Both the position numbers and the translations under genes were made by a program. From assembly GCA_038231615.1 (NCBI GenBank), contig JBBRLA010000032.1, positions 1-24,787 of the forward strand: a stretch of DNA of 24,787 nt, read 5' to 3'. Every line of letters starts with the position of its first letter. Position 1 is the stretch's first letter. The notes below the pieces were generated by a model. The model saw nothing but the letters and a program-made list of their open reading frames with translations, had not been told where the DNA came from and did not search any database. The stretch is from JBBRLA01 sp038231615. Its GTDB lineage: Bacteria; Myxococcota_A; Polyangia; Palsa-1104; JAEUJZ01. This document shows positions 22,301 through 24,787 of the stretch, in pieces.

Positions 22301-24787
22301 CCAGGATCTGTACCCCGAGCTTTTGGGGATCTACCGCCGTCGCGTCGACGCCGCCCCGGATGGGACCAAGCGCATCGAAGTGCTCTTCAAGGTGGCGCAG
22401 CTTGAAGAAGAGCGTCTCTCCGATCGCTCCGCCGCCGCGACTACCTACCGGCGCATCCTGGCCGAGCCGGACTCCCGGCTCTCGGCGCAGACCACCATGC
22501 GGGCGCTGCGGGCGCTGGAGAAAATCTTCGCCCAGTCCGGGGACTCGGAATCCCTGGCCGAGGTGCTGGAGCGGCAGCTTCAGCAGATCGAGAGCCACGG
22601 CGAACGCCGCGAGGGCGGCACGTCCAAGACGGACATCGACACCCAGGTCATGGTCGGCTTCCAGCTGGGCGAATTGTACGAGCTGCACCTGGACCGGCCC
22701 GAGAAGGCGCTGGACCGCTACCGGCAAGTGCTGCACCTGACCTCCGGGCACCGGCCGACGCTGGTGGCCCTGGAGCGCTTCCTGGCACCGGAAAACCCGG
22801 TGCGGGTCGAGGTGGCGCGCATCCTTCAGCCGGCCTACGAACGGTCCGACGATCCGAAGAAGCTTTCGTTCGCGCTGGAAATCCTCCTGGGCGCCACGGT
22901 AGACGCACAGGAAGAGCTGGACCTTCTGCGGCGCCTCTCGGCGCTGGCCCGACGATTGGGCGACGTGGAGCAGGCGTACCGCTTCGCCGGGCGTCTCTTC
23001 GAGCGGATGCCCTTCGATCAGGAGAACCGCAAGGAACTGGGCGAGCTGGCCGAGATCCTCGACCGGCAGGAGGACCTGGCGCGGCTTCTTTACGAGGCTG
23101 AGGGGCGGGCGGCGGTGGCCGGGGACCATTCGCTGGCGCGGGACCTGGCCTGGGAGCTGGGGCAGCTTCACGACGACCACCTGCACCAGCAGGAGCAGGC
23201 CGAGCAGTCCTACCAGCGGGTGCTGGAGCGCGACGAGGCCCACGACGGGGCAGCCCGGGCGCTGGAGCGGATCTACCGGGCCAGCGAGCGGTTCCGCGAG
23301 CTGCGGGCGCTTCTGGAACGGCGCAAGGACCTGGCGCTGGACAACGCCGACCGGCAGGAACTGCTCTTCCAGATCTGCGATTTGGACGAGGGGGTGCTGG
23401 AGGACGACGAAGCGGCGACCAAGGACTATGCCGAGATCCTGGAGATCGAGCCGTCGAACGTCCGGGCCTTCAAGGCCCTGGAGCGGCTGCACACCGCCGC
23501 CGAACGCTGGCGGGATCTGGACGAATTGCTGGCGCGAGCGGTACCCCACGTGGGCAGCGCCGAGCGGGCGCAGTTGCGCTTCCGCCGCGGGGAGCTGCAC
23601 GCCACCCGGCTGGAAGACCCCAAGGGCGCCTGCGAGCTTTTGGAAGAGGCGCTCTCGGAGCAGCCGCGCCACGACGGCGCCCGGCGGGCCCTGGAACGCT
23701 TGATGGCCAACCCGGAGCTGCGCCAGCGCATCGCCCAGACGCTGGAGCCCCTGTTCGAGGGAGACGGCAACTGGCAGAAGCTGGTGCACGTACTGCGGGT
23801 GCAGCGCGAGGCCCTGCCAAAGCAGCACAGCCCCGAAGCGTCGGCGCTGCTCTCGCGCATCGCCACCATCACCGAGGAGAACCTGCAGAAGCCGGCGGAC
23901 GCCCTGTCAGCCTGGCGCGAGGCCCTGCGCCTGGACCCGGGCGACGGCAAGAACCGCGATCAGGTCGAGCGGCTGGCGACCCAGCTCGGGCGCTTCGACG
24001 ACCTGGCGGCGGCGTGGGAAGAGGCCTTCCAGGCCACCGACGAAGACAATCTGGCCCTGCGCGGGGAACTGCTGCGCCGGACGGCGGAGCTTTATGACCA
24101 GCAGCTCTCGGAGCCGGTGCGGGCCCGGGATGCGTGGAAGCGGCTTCTGGACCTGGACCCGACCTCGCTGGACACGGCGCGGCCGGCGGCGGTGGCGCTG
24201 GCGCGGCTCTATGAGCAGGGCGAGCAGTGGGGGGACCTGATCGACGTACTGCGGCGGCAGGCCGAGTGGGCCCACCCGACGGAGCGCAAGGAGATCCTGT
24301 TTCGCGTCGGCATGATCCAGCAGGATCTGCGGTTCGACAGCAGCGCGGCCATCACCACCTACCAGGAGATCCTGGAGGCCGATGCTCAGGAGGGCCGGGC
24401 GCTGGACGCGCTGGAGCGCCTGCACATCACCCTGTCGCAGTGGTCGGAGCTGATCGAGATCCTGCGCCGCCGGGTAGAGCTGGCCAAGGAAAGCCTGACC
24501 CGGCGCGATCTGTTGTGGCGCATCGCCGAGGTCATCGAGCACAAGCTGCGGGACCGCGACGAGGCGATCACCGCCTATCACGTGATCCTCGACGAGCGCG
24601 CCGAGGACCTGCCGACGCTGGACGCCCTTTCCCGTCTGTACGAGGCGGAGGAGCGGCACAGCGACCTTCTGGAGATGCTGGAGCGGCGCCTACCGCTGAC
24701 CGGGACCTCGTCGGAGCGGGTGGGCCTGCGGGTGCGCATGGCGGCACTGCTGGAAGGGCCGCTGCGGCGGCTGGACGCGGCGCTGGA
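19344..24787 (+). CDS. Giant TPR-like repeat protein, 3' end outside window
   Basis: The frame is open from the ATG at 19344 to the window edge, at least 1,814 codons. It begins MTDIVQALAALDADPNNPNV, with no signal peptide or TM segment, so it is probably cytoplasmic. The body is an array of alpha-helical repeats of about 71-87 residues. Each unit has a 'W/F-x-x-L-x-x-L-L-x-R-R' helix, an 'I-A-x-L-x-E' helix with variable D/E, and a TPR-like 'A-x-x-x-Y-x-x-I/V-L-x-x-D-P-x-x-x-x-A-L-x-A-L-x-x-L-Y' helix pair. Recognition points include WPDLAKLYEAR (near base 19958), RWNDLIGVLQRK (20855), RWRDLDELLAR (23507) and QWSELIEILRRR (24440). I count roughly 22 units, some degenerate. Such arrays make long superhelical scaffolds; known giant TPR proteins of myxobacteria are poorly characterised. 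Strong antisense open frames opposite this gene are shadows. Confidence 0.88.
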   Translation, partial: MTDIVQALAALDADPNNPNVLAEVVAQANDAASGGQEAAARARKTIEDSLRRSRERGDYELAVGLIDVAIGSGLVPAGAARADLLCDKGRILADDLLRDRDAELAYEVALKEQPDHEAAQEALGQVEMVRDNWQKIVKKFIDEAKASTDRQLTTSLYTNVGEYFARFSPGSYEAETYWQKALSVEPRNRRAFHHLERLLRGAKRWPDLAKLYEARSDNAATKEDRVATLLSLADLYRGELGKPEAAVEAHKKALTIDPGNARALSALVALYTEKEDYGALIKLYEQALKARQRTESEQATVLQIGRLYWQKLKNFEQADEYFKRIRKADPAQSEMLSFYRAFHGGRDGAAKSADDSSKLLQVLTQAQKVEHDPTRRLCLGIEMANVAEAAPGGLDKAIDIWKSVLKLDPANTEATFALKRLYHRTEKWNALLEMLKEQAESLSKDDPEKLSQRIERLLEVVAIYRDRLKLDVMVINTYNTILQLRPDHVGALDALADKYEAMSRWNDLIGVLQRKADLLGEQAKTVSHDAPTGQPGAREEQARLLKRVAQLWIDKFGNHNQAVRPLEELYALNPENVETVARLRDIYTKRRSWRSLLDLERRELSGMERHPETFASPADFAAQRRSRLIDLAKLAQDRLGDAHEAIDIWNRLLEGDEFDETALTALVTLYDKEKRHAALIEILARQKARTKDVKLQVALLERIGTILAEKLSAPAQAVEIYREIVRLQPTHQKAMRTLRELYGQAGQFDELERLYGQQGQWDELCEVYLGLAERSIRADEKLDLYLRVAKIAETELSSQERAQKAYERILAVDPSHLQAAQSLVPIYRQTERWPRLLAMYEVLLSHAQSDDGRLSLMRQIVDLAETKLASKQLGFTWAARAYALRENDAEDSAMRIDLERELERLAQEADAWTDLSGIYARQVAALPDAALPQVNARKVARLRQLAQLSQHRLHRIDDARRYWEEVLRRVPLDNEALTALEGIFTAQDLYPELLGIYRRRVDAAPDGTKRIEVLFKVAQLEEERLSDRSAAATTYRRILAEPDSRLSAQTTMRALRALEKIFAQSGDSESLAEVLERQLQQIESHGERREGGTSKTDIDTQVMVGFQLGELYELHLDRPEKALDRYRQVLHLTSGHRPTLVALERFLAPENPVRVEVARILQPAYERSDDPKKLSFALEILLGATVDAQEELDLLRRLSALARRLGDVEQAYRFAGRLFERMPFDQENRKELGELAEILDRQEDLARLLYEAEGRAAVAGDHSLARDLAWELGQLHDDHLHQQEQAEQSYQRVLERDEAHDGAARALERIYRASERFRELRALLERRKDLALDNADRQELLFQICDLDEGVLEDDEAATKDYAEILEIEPSNVRAFKALERLHTAAERWRDLDELLARAVPHVGSAERAQLRFRRGELHATRLEDPKGACELLEEALSEQPRHDGARRALERLMANPELRQRIAQTLEPLFEGDGNWQKLVHVLRVQREALPKQHSPEASALLSRIATITEENLQKPADALSAWREALRLDPGDGKNRDQVERLATQLGRFDDLAAAWEEAFQATDEDNLALRGELLRRTAELYDQQLSEPVRARDAWKRLLDLDPTSLDTARPAAVALARLYEQGEQWGDLIDVLRRQAEWAHPTERKEILFRVGMIQQDLRFDSSAAITTYQEILEADAQEGRALDALERLHITLSQWSELIEILRRRVELAKESLTRRDLLWRIAEVIEHKLRDRDEAITAYHVILDERAEDLPTLDALSRLYEAEERHSDLLEMLERRLPLTGTSSERVGLRVRMAALLEGPLRRLDAAL

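Noticed and set aside
22086..23828. 580-codon minus-strand open frame
   Set aside because: Same kind of shadow opposite the TPR repeats, with no recognisable protein features.

Overview
The window is high-GC, densely packed bacterial DNA. It carries lipoproteins and outer-membrane beta-barrels, so the host is a diderm. Three features suggest Myxococcota or a related deltaproteobacterial-type lineage: a Cys-rich SUMF1/FGE-type domain, an FG-GAP propeller lipoprotein of the WNQH type, and a giant TPR array. That placement rests on gene style, not on a marker gene. I found no rRNA, tRNA, CRISPR array, transposase, integrase or phage gene.

Layout. (1) 1-696 (+): the 3' end of a gene with a formylglycine-generating-enzyme-like domain. 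(2) 6230-793 (-): a three-gene operon running from a GT-C type membrane protein, to a TonB-dependent-receptor-like barrel with an N-terminal carboxypeptidase-regulatory-like domain, to a propeller-like lipoprotein. Junctions are 6 bp or less, or overlapping. (3) 6347-8497 (+): a secreted, probably lipid-anchored FG-GAP/VCBS propeller protein, divergent from the operon. A 23-bp tandem repeat and a 400-bp gene-free stretch with a terminator-like hairpin follow it. (4) 8921-9259 (+): a small TPR protein, convergent with a single-POTRA Omp85 barrel (9263-11128, -). That barrel is divergent from a KaiC/RecA-fold protein (11212-12957, +) with a degenerate second half. (5) 13006-13422 (+): a small one-TM Pro/Ala-rich protein, convergent with a small lipoprotein (13432-13785, -). 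(6) 17524-13852 (-): a Kup-type potassium transporter followed after 1 bp by an NCS2-like permease. (7) 17679-18974 (+): an MtfA-like M90 zinc peptidase with a membrane segment and an unusual repeat-bearing insertion, ending at a good terminator. (8) 19344 to the window end (+): at least 1,814 codons of a giant cytoplasmic TPR-like protein behind a near-consensus sigma-70 type promoter.

Functional reading. Much of the content concerns the envelope: four lipoprotein or secreted propeller-type products, two outer-membrane barrels, a GT-C enzyme and two inner-membrane transporters. The best candidates for something not well described are the GT-C/TonB-barrel/propeller-lipoprotein operon, the KaiC-like protein whose catalytic glutamate motif is replaced, and the giant TPR array. 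Each of these is an inference from sequence and gene order only.
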